Assembly (NCBI GenBank): GCA_027335965.1
Contig: DAHWGZ010000006.1
Coordinates: 1-22,450, forward strand
Direction: 5' to 3'
Length of the DNA stretch: 22,450 nucleotides
DNA from: Acidiferrobacter sp.
GTDB taxonomy: Bacteria; Pseudomonadota; Gammaproteobacteria; Acidiferrobacterales; Acidiferrobacteraceae
The notes beneath the pieces are model-generated. The model made no database searches. It had not been told where the DNA came from and saw only the letters and a list, made by a program, of their open reading frames with translations. The position numbers and the translations under genes were made by a program. Below are positions 15,719 through 22,450 of the stretch, piece after piece. Position 1 is the first letter of the stretch, and every line of letters starts with the position of its first letter.

Positions 15719-16829
15719 AGCTCAGGCGGCGCCGGAAGAGCTGCATGGCGAGCGTCATGGTGGCGAGCCCGATGCCGATCAGGGGCAGGTATTGCGTCCA
15801 GAGGATGGCCACGCCGTCGCCTTGCAAGAAGACGCCGCGCAGGATGATCAGGAAGTAGCGCAGGGGGTTCAGGTAGGTCAGATACCGGACCAGGGGCGGC
15901 ATGTTGGCAATCGGCGTGGCAAAGCCCGACAAAATGACCGCCGGCACGAGGAACAGAAAGACACCGAGGAGTCCCTGCTGCTGGGTCGCCGAGGCCGAGG
16001 AGATGGCCAGTCCCACGCCGATAGCGGCCAAAAGAAACAGGGCAAGGCCCAGATAAAGGGCCAGCACGCTGCCCATGAAGGGCACGCGGAACCATGACGT
16101 TGCGACGACGATGATGAGCGTGGCCTCCAGGCCGCCGATCAGGAAGCCGGGCAGCGCCTTGCCGAGCAGGATCTCCCAGAGACCAAGGGGCGTCACGAGC
16201 AGCTGGTCGAAGGTCCCGGCCTCCCGCTCGCGGGCCACCGAAAGACCGGTCACCAGCATCGCCACGACGAGCGTCAGAAGGCCGACTATGCCGGGCACTA
16301 TGAACCAGCGGGACTGCAGGTCCGGGTTGAACCACGCGCGCACGTCCGGCACCGCGGGCGGCGTCTGCCATCCGTGCGTGGCCGCCCAGCGCGCATTGAA
16401 GGACTGCACCACGGCATCGACGTCATTGAGCGCGATGAGGCCGGTGTTGGAGTTGCGGCCATCGACCAGCACTTCGATTCGGGCCGTCCGGCGCAACTCC
16501 AGGTCGCGCGAAAAGCGCGGACCTATGCGCAGCACCAGGAGCGCATCCTTGTCGCTTATGATGCGGGCCACGCGCCGGCTGCTCGTGAGCATGGCCACGA
16601 GGGAGAAATACCGCGAACCCTCGAATCGGGCGATCAGTTGGCGCGAGGCGCCGCCGCGGTCCTCGTTGTAGACCGCGATAGGCACATGATGCAGATTGAA
16701 GGTCGCCGCGTACCCGAACACGACGAGCTGGATCACCGGCGGGCCGATCAGCACCATGCGGCTTGCCTTGTTGCGCAGGAGCGCCAGGAACTCCTTCACG
16801 ACCAGCGCGCGTATGCGGGACCAGGCCAT
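15717..16829 (-). CDS. ABC-2 type transporter permease (second permease, YhhJ/YbhR-like)
   Basis: This 370-residue permease shows the ABC-2 layout. One N-terminal membrane span lies at about 23-43 ('MVLIGPPVIQLVVFGYAATF'). A large periplasmic domain of about 130 residues follows, and then a C-terminal block of five spans, including 'FIVPGIVGLLTLVVAMLVTG' and a last span before 'FRRRLS'. The conserved 'AREREAGTFDQLLVTPL' coupling-helix region contacts the ATPase. It is the last of five genes. Its ATG at 16829 overlaps the stop of the preceding permease by one base, so translation is coupled. The longer frame back to 17009 lies inside that neighbour. It should pair with the other permease to form a heterodimeric channel. 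Confidence 0.93.
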   Translation of the reverse strand: MAWSRIRALVVKEFLALLRNKASRMVLIGPPVIQLVVFGYAATFNLHHVPIAVYNEDRGGASRQLIARFEGSRYFSLVAMLTSSRRVARIISDKDALLVLRIGPRFSRDLELRRTARIEVLVDGRNSNTGLIALNDVDAVVQSFNARWAATHGWQTPPAVPDVRAWFNPDLQSRWFIVPGIVGLLTLVVAMLVTGLSVAREREAGTFDQLLVTPLGLWEILLGKALPGFLIGGLEATLIIVVATSWFRVPFMGSVLALYLGLALFLLAAIGVGLAISSASATQQQGLLGVFLFLVPAVILSGFATPIANMPPLVRYLTYLNPLRYFLIILRGVFLQGDGVAILWTQYLPLIGIGLATMTLAMQLFRRRLS

Positions 16830-17944
16830 CAGTCGAGCCGTTTGCGCGATATGCGCGCCACGAGCCCGAGGAACAGCAGGGCGATGAGTCCGAGCGCGGC
16901 CATGTTGCCGGCGATGACCGGCCAGACATTGCCGGCCAGGAACAGGGTTTGCAGGATGGCGACGAAGTAGCGCGCGGCGATGACGTGGGTCAGGAGGCGA
17001 ATCGGCCACGGCATGGAATGGATGTCAAAGAGGAATCCCGAGAGGATGAAGGCCGGCAAATACGTCGTCACGACGGCAATCATGCCGGCCACGAATTGAT
17101 TGCGGGCGATCGTGGAGATCAGCAGGCCCATGCCAAGGGTCGTGAGCAGGAACAGGGCGGCGGCGGCAAACAGCAGCCAGAAGGAGCCGACGAACGGGAC
17201 CGAGAACACGGCGATGGCCATCACCACCGTCAGGATCATCCCGCCCATCCCAAGGAAAAAGTAGGGGACCACCTTGCCGACGAGGATTTCCGGGATGGTC
17301 GCCGGTGACGCCATCAGCGCCTCCATGGTGCCCCTTTCCCATTCGCGCGCGACGACCAGCGCCGTGAGCAGTGCGCCGATCAAGGTCATGATGAGGGCGA
17401 TCAGTCCAGGGACCAGATAGTCATGGCTGCGCAGGGCGGGATTGAACCATATCCGGCTGCGGACATCGACGGGGACGGAGAGCGCCTGCCCGCGCCCCCG
17501 GGCTTGCGCGCCAAGCCACGCAGTCCAGATGCCCTGGACATAGCCTTCGATGATGCGGGCGTTGTTGGCGTTCACCCCGTCGACCAGGACGCCGATCGGC
17601 GATGCCGCGCCGCGCACGACCCGGCGCGTGAAGTCCGAGCGCAGCCACACGATCGCGTCGACATCGCGGCGCATGAGGGCTCGACGCGCCTCGTGCATGT
17701 CCGGATAGCCGTAGGCCTTGAAGTAGGGCGATCGCCGGAAGCCGGAGAAAAACGCGCTGGTCTGCGCGGACGGGCGCGCCGCAACCAACGCGATCGGCAC
17801 ATGGCGGGCATCGAGAGACACGCCGTACCCGAAAAGCAGCAACAGGACCAGGGGCATGACGAAGGCAATGGCGATGGAGGAGGGGTCGCGCACGATCTGC
17901 AAGGCCTCCTTGCGGATGAGTCCGCGCAGCCGCCGCGCGTTCAT
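16829..17944 (-). CDS. ABC-2 type transporter permease (first permease, YbhS-like)
   Basis: This 371-residue protein has the same design as its downstream neighbour: an N-terminal basic segment 'RLRGLIRKEALQIVRDP', a first span at about 24-44, a long periplasmic domain, and a C-terminal five-span bundle. The bundle contains 'LVPGLIALIMTLIGALLTAL', and the 'AREWERGTMEALMASP' coupling segment. The protein ends with a basic 'RISRKRLD'. Its ATG overlaps the stop of the ATPase gene by four bases (ATGA), and its own stop overlaps the next start. The exported substrate is unknown. E. coli YbhS, a member of this group, works with YbhR, YbhF and YbhG. Confidence 0.93.
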   Translation of the reverse strand: MNARRLRGLIRKEALQIVRDPSSIAIAFVMPLVLLLLFGYGVSLDARHVPIALVAARPSAQTSAFFSGFRRSPYFKAYGYPDMHEARRALMRRDVDAIVWLRSDFTRRVVRGAASPIGVLVDGVNANNARIIEGYVQGIWTAWLGAQARGRGQALSVPVDVRSRIWFNPALRSHDYLVPGLIALIMTLIGALLTALVVAREWERGTMEALMASPATIPEILVGKVVPYFFLGMGGMILTVVMAIAVFSVPFVGSFWLLFAAAALFLLTTLGMGLLISTIARNQFVAGMIAVVTTYLPAFILSGFLFDIHSMPWPIRLLTHVIAARYFVAILQTLFLAGNVWPVIAGNMAALGLIALLFLGLVARISRKRLD

Positions 17945-19689
17945 GGGGCCCGCCTCGTGTGCGCCTCGTGTGCCTCGATCAGCGCCACGAAGGCGTCATC
18001 CATGCTGGGATCAGGATTGTCGGCGGTCCGGGCCCTGGCGCGGATTTGCGCCGGCGTGCCGGCGGCGAGAATGCGGCCGAGCGACATCAAGACGAGCTCA
18101 TCGCAGTATTCCGCCTCTTCCATGAAGTGGGTCGTGACCATGATCGTGACCCCGTCCCAGGCGAGGGCGTTGATGCGCCGCCAGAATTCGCGGCGCGCGA
18201 GCGGATCGACGCCCGATGTCGGCTCGTCGAGGAACAGGACCTTGGGTTCGTGGATGAGCGCGCACGACAGGGCCAGATGCTGCTTGAAGCCGAGCGCGAG
18301 CTCGGCGGCGTTGGTGTCCCAGAACGGGCCCAGCCCGAACGCCTCCGCGGCCCAATGCAGCCGCCGCGCCCGTTGCGCCCCGCTCAGTCCATAGGCGGCC
18401 GCGAAGAAGGCCAGATTCTGCGCCACGCTGAGGTCGCCGTAGAGGGAAAATTTCTGCGACATGTAACCGATGCGCGCGCGGGCCGCCCCCGGCGCGGCGC
18501 GCACGTCGACCCCGGCTATGGCGAGCGTGCCTGATGAGGGCTTCAGCAGGCCGCAGAGCATGCGAAAGGTCGTGGTCTTGCCCGCCCCGTTGGCGCCCAG
18601 CAGGCCAAAGATGCGGCCCCGCTCGACCTCGAAACTGATGCCGCGGACCGCCTCGAAGGCGCCGAAGGTGCGGCGCAGCTCATGGACCTCGATCATGAGC
18701 CCGGAGGGCGCGGGGTCCGCGCGGGCGGGGGGCGCGGCCGCTTTTGCCACCGGGGTCGGCGATGGCAAGGCGGCCTCCCGCAGGCGCTCGACAAAGGCAT
18801 CCTCGAAGCGCGGCGCGACCGGCGTGAAGGCGATGCCCGAAAGCGCGGGCGGCGCGGCGCCCGCGCGCGTCACCACGCGCACCCCATCGCGCTGCACGAC
18901 CGCATCGAGAATGCCCGGATCGCGGGCCACGACCGCCTCGATCGCGCGCCCCGACAGGCCGGGGGCGGTGGCAAAAAAGCCGCGCCCGGCCATGCGGGAC
19001 CGGAAGTCCGCCGGCGGGCCTTGGGCTAGCAGGCGCCCCTTGTGCACGAGGAGCGCCTGCGCGCACCGTTCGGCCTCGTCGAGATAGGCGGTGCTGATGA
19101 GGATGCCGGTGTCACCGCGCGCGACGAGCCTGCTTATGATCGACCACAGCTCCCGCCGCGAAATCGGGTCCACCCCCACGGTCGGTTCGTCGAGCAGCAG
19201 CAGGCGCGGCGGACGGACCAGCGTGCAGGCCAGGCCCAGCTTTTGCTTCATGCCGCCCGACAGGTCCCTGGCAAGCCGCCGCCCGAACGGCCCAAGGCCC
19301 GTCAGGCGCAGCAGTTCGCCGTAGCGGGCGTGGCGCGCATCGCGCGTGATGCCATGGAGGTCGGCGTAGAGGTCGAGGTTTTCCTGAACCGTCAGGTCTT
19401 CGTAGAGACCGAAGCGCTGCGGCATGTAGCCCACCGATTGTTGGATGCGGGCGGACGCGTCGCGGCTGTCGAAGCCGAGCACCATCACCCGCCCCTGGTC
19501 TGGCAACAGCAGGCCGGCGCACAGGCGCATCAACGTGGTCTTGCCGGCCCCGTCGGGCCCGAGCAGACCCGTGATGGCGCCGGCGTTCACGCGAAAGCCG
19601 ACATCGACGATGGCATCCACGCGCGCCGCTTGCGTGCGGAAGGATTTGTGGACCCCCTCCAGCGCCAGGAGTGGCGTGGGCGCGGCCAT
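17941..19689 (-). CDS. ABC transporter ATPase with two nucleotide-binding domains (YbhF-like)
   Basis: This 582-residue protein is a fused pair of ATPase domains. The first has Walker A 'GPDGAGKTT' (44-52), signature 'LSGGMKQKL' and Walker B 'LLLLDEP'. After a linker rich in Ala and Pro (about 300-330), the second has Walker A 'GANGAGKTT' (365-373), Walker B 'VLFLDEP' and a divergent signature 'LALGFKQHL' in place of LSGG. I recall such altered signatures as common in the second half of YbhF/RbbA-type ATPases, which implies one standard and one altered ATP site. It would power the two permeases encoded downstream. The ATG at 19689 lies one base after the stop of the adaptor gene. Confidence 0.95.
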   Translation of the reverse strand: MAAPTPLLALEGVHKSFRTQAARVDAIVDVGFRVNAGAITGLLGPDGAGKTTLMRLCAGLLLPDQGRVMVLGFDSRDASARIQQSVGYMPQRFGLYEDLTVQENLDLYADLHGITRDARHARYGELLRLTGLGPFGRRLARDLSGGMKQKLGLACTLVRPPRLLLLDEPTVGVDPISRRELWSIISRLVARGDTGILISTAYLDEAERCAQALLVHKGRLLAQGPPADFRSRMAGRGFFATAPGLSGRAIEAVVARDPGILDAVVQRDGVRVVTRAGAAPPALSGIAFTPVAPRFEDAFVERLREAALPSPTPVAKAAAPPARADPAPSGLMIEVHELRRTFGAFEAVRGISFEVERGRIFGLLGANGAGKTTTFRMLCGLLKPSSGTLAIAGVDVRAAPGAARARIGYMSQKFSLYGDLSVAQNLAFFAAAYGLSGAQRARRLHWAAEAFGLGPFWDTNAAELALGFKQHLALSCALIHEPKVLFLDEPTSGVDPLARREFWRRINALAWDGVTIMVTTHFMEEAEYCDELVLMSLGRILAAGTPAQIRARARTADNPDPSMDDAFVALIEAHEAHTRRAP

Positions 19690-19690
19690 G

Positions 19691-20746
19691 TCAGGATCCG
19701 CAGGGCCGCGCGTAGGCCCCGGTCCGCCGCTTCCCCTGGGGAATCAGGACCGTGACGGGCATGCCCAGGCGCAGCGCGCCGGTGGGATTGCAGGCGTAGA
19801 CGCGCACGCTGTAGACGAGTTCCGTGCGCAGTTCCGTCGTCTCGACGGTCTTGGGCGTGAATTCCGCGACAGGCGACACATAGCCCACCCAGCCGGAGAA
19901 CCGGCGGCCCGGAAGGTCCTTGTTCTCGATGTAAGCGCGCATGCCGGGCTCGATGCGCGCCAACTCGGTCTCCGGCACGTAGGCGCGTGCCCACACCGGA
20001 TTGGTGAGCGCGATCGTGAATACCGGCGTGGCCGGATTCGCCATGTCGCCGGCCTCGAGGATGCGGTCCTCGATGATGCCGTCGGTGGGGGCGTAAAGGC
20101 GGGTATCGGCAAGCGCCCGGCGCGCCAGCGCCAAGGTCCCCCGATCCGCTTCGAGGGCGGCGCGCGCCGATGCGATGTCCGTCTTGCGGGGGCCCTTGAC
20201 CGCCAGGATCCAGGCCTCGCGGTCGGCCTTCAAGGCCGCCGCGGTCGCATCCATGGTCCGCCGCGCGTTGTCCACCGCCTCCCGCGAGACGTAATGCTCA
20301 CGGTAGAGGGTGGCCGTGCGCTGATAGTGCAGCACGGCGTTATGCCAGTCGGCGTGGGCCCCCGCCATGCGCGCCGCCGCCGCGGCGATCACTTGCGGGC
20401 GACTGCCCTCGATCAGTCTGGCCAGGACCTGCGCCTGGGCGCGGGCCTGTCCGGCGGCGTGTTCGACGGCATCGGCAAAGCGCGCCTGTTCCATCTGCGC
20501 CACGAGCGCGCCACGATGCACGACGGCGCCTTCCTGGACATCGAGGCGCTCGATGCGTCCGGTGTCATTGAAGGCGAGGTGCACCTGGCGGATGTCGATG
20601 TTGCCGTATAGGCGTAGGGCGCGCGCCGCTTCCCGGCCATGGCCTTTCATCAAAAAGAAAGCGAGGCCGAGGAGGGCGATCAGGCCAAGAGCGATTGCCG
20701 CGATGGTCATGCGCTTTGCGCGATTGCCCGCCGGATGGTCACTCAT
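19691..20746 (-). CDS. HlyD-family periplasmic adaptor of the exporter (YbhG-like)
   Basis: This 351-residue membrane-fusion protein has an N-terminal anchor span at about 13-33. A biotinyl-lipoyl-like half-domain follows ('GRIERLDVQEGAVVHRGALV', about 58-77). Next is a long alpha-helical hairpin rich in Ala and Gln, then the second lipoyl half ('LYAPTDGIIEDRILEAGDM') and beta-barrel segments. It bridges the inner-membrane ABC complex and the TolC-type channel. A Cys-containing C-terminal tail ends the protein. The ATG at 20746 overlaps the last eight bases of the tolC-like gene. The context places it in a tripartite exporter of the YbhFSR/YbhG type. Confidence 0.94.
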   Translation of the reverse strand: MSDHPAGNRAKRMTIAAIALGLIALLGLAFFLMKGHGREAARALRLYGNIDIRQVHLAFNDTGRIERLDVQEGAVVHRGALVAQMEQARFADAVEHAAGQARAQAQVLARLIEGSRPQVIAAAAARMAGAHADWHNAVLHYQRTATLYREHYVSREAVDNARRTMDATAAALKADREAWILAVKGPRKTDIASARAALEADRGTLALARRALADTRLYAPTDGIIEDRILEAGDMANPATPVFTIALTNPVWARAYVPETELARIEPGMRAYIENKDLPGRRFSGWVGYVSPVAEFTPKTVETTELRTELVYSVRVYACNPTGALRLGMPVTVLIPQGKRRTGAYARPCGS

Positions 20747-22073
20747 GGGGTCTGGGGCCGCGGGTCAGCATGGCGTTGATGGTCGCGACATCGGCGGGCG
20801 TCAGCATGCCCGCCGCACCCTTCAGGGCCACATGCGCCACGATCTGATCGTAAAGGGCGAGGTTATAGCGGCGTTGCGCCGCCGCATACTGCGTGGCGGT
20901 GGTCAGCACGTCGATGATCGAGCGCGTGCCGACTCCGTAGCCTTTGCGCGTGGCCCTCAGGGACGCGCGCGCCGCGCGCCGCGCCGCCCGCGCGGCATCG
21001 AGTTCGGCCGCGCTGCTCTGCAGGTCCAGGAAGGCGGTCTTGGTGTTTAGGCGGATGGCGTCGCGAATGTCGCGCAGGCGGCTGCGGTTGACCCTGACCG
21101 CAGCCTGGGCCTGCACGGTCGCCGCCGACGCGCCGCCGCCCTGATAGATCGGCAATGACAGCTGCAGGCTGGCGCCGGCCTGGTTGACCTCCACGGGGGG
21201 CAGCAGCAGGCCAAGCCCATGCTCGGCCTCACCGACGAGCGCGATGGTCGGCCAGCGCGCGCGTTCATGATAGGCGACCGCGGCGCGTGCCGCGCGCACA
21301 TTCGCGCGCGCCTGCGTGAGCAGCGGCTGGTGGGCGAACGCCATTGCAAGCCAGGGCCCGATCGCGTCTGGATGCGGGGGTCTTGCCTGGATCGGGCCGA
21401 GATCGCGCAATCGCCCGAGCGGGCGATGCGTCAGGCGTTGCAGTCCTTGGCGCGCCACGCGCACGGCATTGTCCGCCACGATGGCCTCGGCGCGCGCGCT
21501 CGCGAGATTGGCGCGCGCCTCTTCGACCGCGATCGGGTCGCCCCTGCCCACGCGCAGAAAGGCGCGTGTCTGGCGGTAGAGGTCCGCGAGCAGGCCTTGT
21601 TCGCGCGTCGCCACGCGCTCGTCGGCCTGCGCCTTCAGGACCCCGAAATAGGCGTCCGTGACGGCCTCGATCAGGCGCTGCTCGGTCTGCGCGAGCGCCG
21701 CCGCCCCCGCGCGCACGCGCGCACGCGCCAGCGCAAGCGCGCTCAGCGTCTGGCCATCGAAGAGCGGCTGAGTGAGGGTGATCCCATAGCTGTCCGAGCG
21801 GTAATCCGTGAGCATCGGCAGGCCTAAGCCGGTGACCTCCGCGCGGTTGACGCCGACACTGGCCGCCACGCGCACGTGCGGATAGAGGGCCGAGCGCGCG
21901 ACGGGCAGGCCGGCGCGGTCTTCGGCAAGCTCGGCGCGCGCCTGGGCGAGCGCCGGATCATGCGCCACCGCCTGGTGGTAGGCGCCGAGAAGATTTTCAG
22001 CCCGGGCGATTCCTGTGGCGACGAGAAGGCCCGCGCACAACACGACCCCACCATGGAGGAAGCGCATCTTCAT
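20739..22073 (-). CDS. TolC-family outer-membrane efflux protein
   Basis: This 444-residue precursor has a signal peptide (about residues 1-25, ending 'GIARA') and the two-repeat structure of TolC. Each repeat has an outer-membrane strand followed by long periplasmic helices ('GLLVARA'-like coils rich in Ala and Arg). Strand-type segments 'SDSYGITLTQPLFDGQ' and 'GASLQLSLPIYQGG' mark the two repeats, and 'GYGVGTRSIIDVLTTATQYA' matches the family's conserved C-terminal block. The protein forms the trimeric exit duct. It is the first gene of the operon, and the start is ATG 22073 (an in-frame ATG at 22067 is possible). The ribosome site is weak. The motif cluster at 22172-22245 lies upstream. 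Confidence 0.95.
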   Translation of the reverse strand: MKMRFLHGGVVLCAGLLVATGIARAENLLGAYHQAVAHDPALAQARAELAEDRAGLPVARSALYPHVRVAASVGVNRAEVTGLGLPMLTDYRSDSYGITLTQPLFDGQTLSALALARARVRAGAAALAQTEQRLIEAVTDAYFGVLKAQADERVATREQGLLADLYRQTRAFLRVGRGDPIAVEEARANLASARAEAIVADNAVRVARQGLQRLTHRPLGRLRDLGPIQARPPHPDAIGPWLAMAFAHQPLLTQARANVRAARAAVAYHERARWPTIALVGEAEHGLGLLLPPVEVNQAGASLQLSLPIYQGGGASAATVQAQAAVRVNRSRLRDIRDAIRLNTKTAFLDLQSSAAELDAARAARRAARASLRATRKGYGVGTRSIIDVLTTATQYAAAQRRYNLALYDQIVAHVALKGAAGMLTPADVATINAMLTRGPRPHE

Positions 22074-22171
22074 GCATCAAGGCTACCGTGTTCCCGGAAT
22101 AAAGGAAACGGGCTGAAGGCTTGTAGGACGCATGTCGGAGACCGCGGGAGGGCATGTGGGCGCGACAGGCT

Positions 22172-22245
22172 GTGATATTCACCGCAGCGTCGTGATATCG
22201 TGATAATGATCAAAAGATAGGCCGGGTTTTGGGGTTAGATATCAC
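22172..22245. promoter_or_regulatory. GTGATA repeat cluster in front of the efflux operon
   Basis: GTGATAT occurs at 22172-22178 and 22192-22198, exactly 20 bases apart, followed by GTGATA at 22200-22205. The inverse complement GATATCAC lies at 22238-22245, mirroring GTGATATC at 22192-22199. The cluster lies in a less GC-rich stretch between divergent genes, where promoters and an operator are expected. The binding protein is unknown. Confidence 0.4.
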
Positions 22246-22261
22246 GGTTCCCAAGATGCGT

Positions 22262-22292
22262 TGGCGCGCGCCGGCCGCGGCGGCGCGCGCCA
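22262..22292 (+). repeat. Strong GC hairpin upstream of the oxidoreductase
   Basis: Twelve-base arms TGGCGCGCGCCG (22262-22273) and CGGCGCGCGCCA (22281-22292) are perfect inverse complements around a seven-base loop. The hairpin ends 45 bases before the start codon of the downstream gene, so it may lie in its leader RNA or mark a transcription boundary. Confidence 0.7.
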
Positions 22293-22337
22293 TAGGGATC
22301 CGGTATCGGAGGGATCGCGGATTCCGGAGGTGGTCGG

Positions 22338-22450
22338 ATGTCCGATGCGAAGTATGATGTCGTCACGATCGGGGCCGGCGGCGGGGCCTATCCCGCGGCG
22401 CTGCGCGTCGCGCGCTGCGGGCGGCGCGTGCTGCTCGTCGACCCGCATGG
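22338..22450 (+). CDS. FAD-dependent pyridine nucleotide-disulfide oxidoreductase, N terminus only
   Basis: The frame starts at ATG 22338, with GGAGG eight bases upstream, and is still open at the end of the window. The 37 complete codons visible show 'YDVVTIGAGGGAYPAALRVA' followed by 'CGRRVLLVDPHG'. This is the N-terminal FAD-binding beta-alpha-beta fold with a GxGxxxxP-type glycine motif, as in dihydrolipoamide dehydrogenase-like enzymes. The redox-active cysteine pair would lie just beyond the window edge, so the exact enzyme (lipoamide dehydrogenase, mercuric reductase or relative) cannot be told. It is divergent from the efflux operon. Confidence 0.8.
   Translation, partial: MSDAKYDVVTIGAGGGAYPAALRVARCGRRVLLVDPH

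Noticed and set aside
1..22450. CRISPR array or transposon
   Set aside because: I saw no regularly spaced repeats of CRISPR size and no transposase or integrase reading frame on either strand.

Overview
The window is a GC-rich proteobacterial chromosome segment. The gene set is Gram-negative: an outer-membrane TolC, a TraT-like lipoprotein and a periplasmic CopC. Copper resistance genes, a phosphoketolase/acetate kinase pair and the codon use would fit an acidophilic or chemolithotrophic gammaproteobacterium (Acidiferrobacter- or Acidithiobacillus-like). That assignment is an inference and is weak.

Layout. Bases 1-74 hold a tRNA-Glu cut at its 5' end, followed by about 630 bases without a gene and then an AHSA1/SRPBCC protein (705-1178). 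Bases 1251-5386 form an apparent island. It is bracketed by two direct copies of a roughly 91-bp sequence that share a perfect 30-bp core, and that sequence includes the 3' tail of a lysozyme gene. Inside are a PstI/BsuBI-type restriction-modification operon on the minus strand, a small unknown gene downstream of it, about 850 bases of less GC-rich DNA without a recognisable gene, and a short unknown reading frame. The intact T4-type lysozyme gene (5361-5816, minus) lies at the right edge. Next to it is a C-terminal remnant of kdpA (potassium-transporting ATPase subunit A).

Bases 6139-8573 (minus) are a tight three-gene copper operon: an outer-membrane barrel-like protein, CopC and CopD. After about 670 bases without a gene come a DUF4337 membrane protein (9244-9825) and a TraT-like lipoprotein (10619-11356), separated by another long gap. 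Acetate kinase (11929-13116) and phosphoketolase (13240-15633) form a metabolic pair. It would turn xylulose-5-phosphate or fructose-6-phosphate into acetyl phosphate, then acetate and ATP.

Bases 15717-22073 (minus) are a five-gene tripartite export operon: TolC, HlyD-type adaptor, double-NBD ATPase and two ABC-2 permeases, nearly all with overlapping ends. A divergent intergenic region with repeated GTGATA-type motifs and a strong GC hairpin separates it from the start of an FAD-dependent disulfide oxidoreductase that runs off the window.

The best candidates for something unusual are the repeat-flanked restriction-modification island with its two unknown small reading frames, the kdpA remnant, and the repeat cluster in front of the efflux operon. 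I did not find a clearly new multi-gene system.
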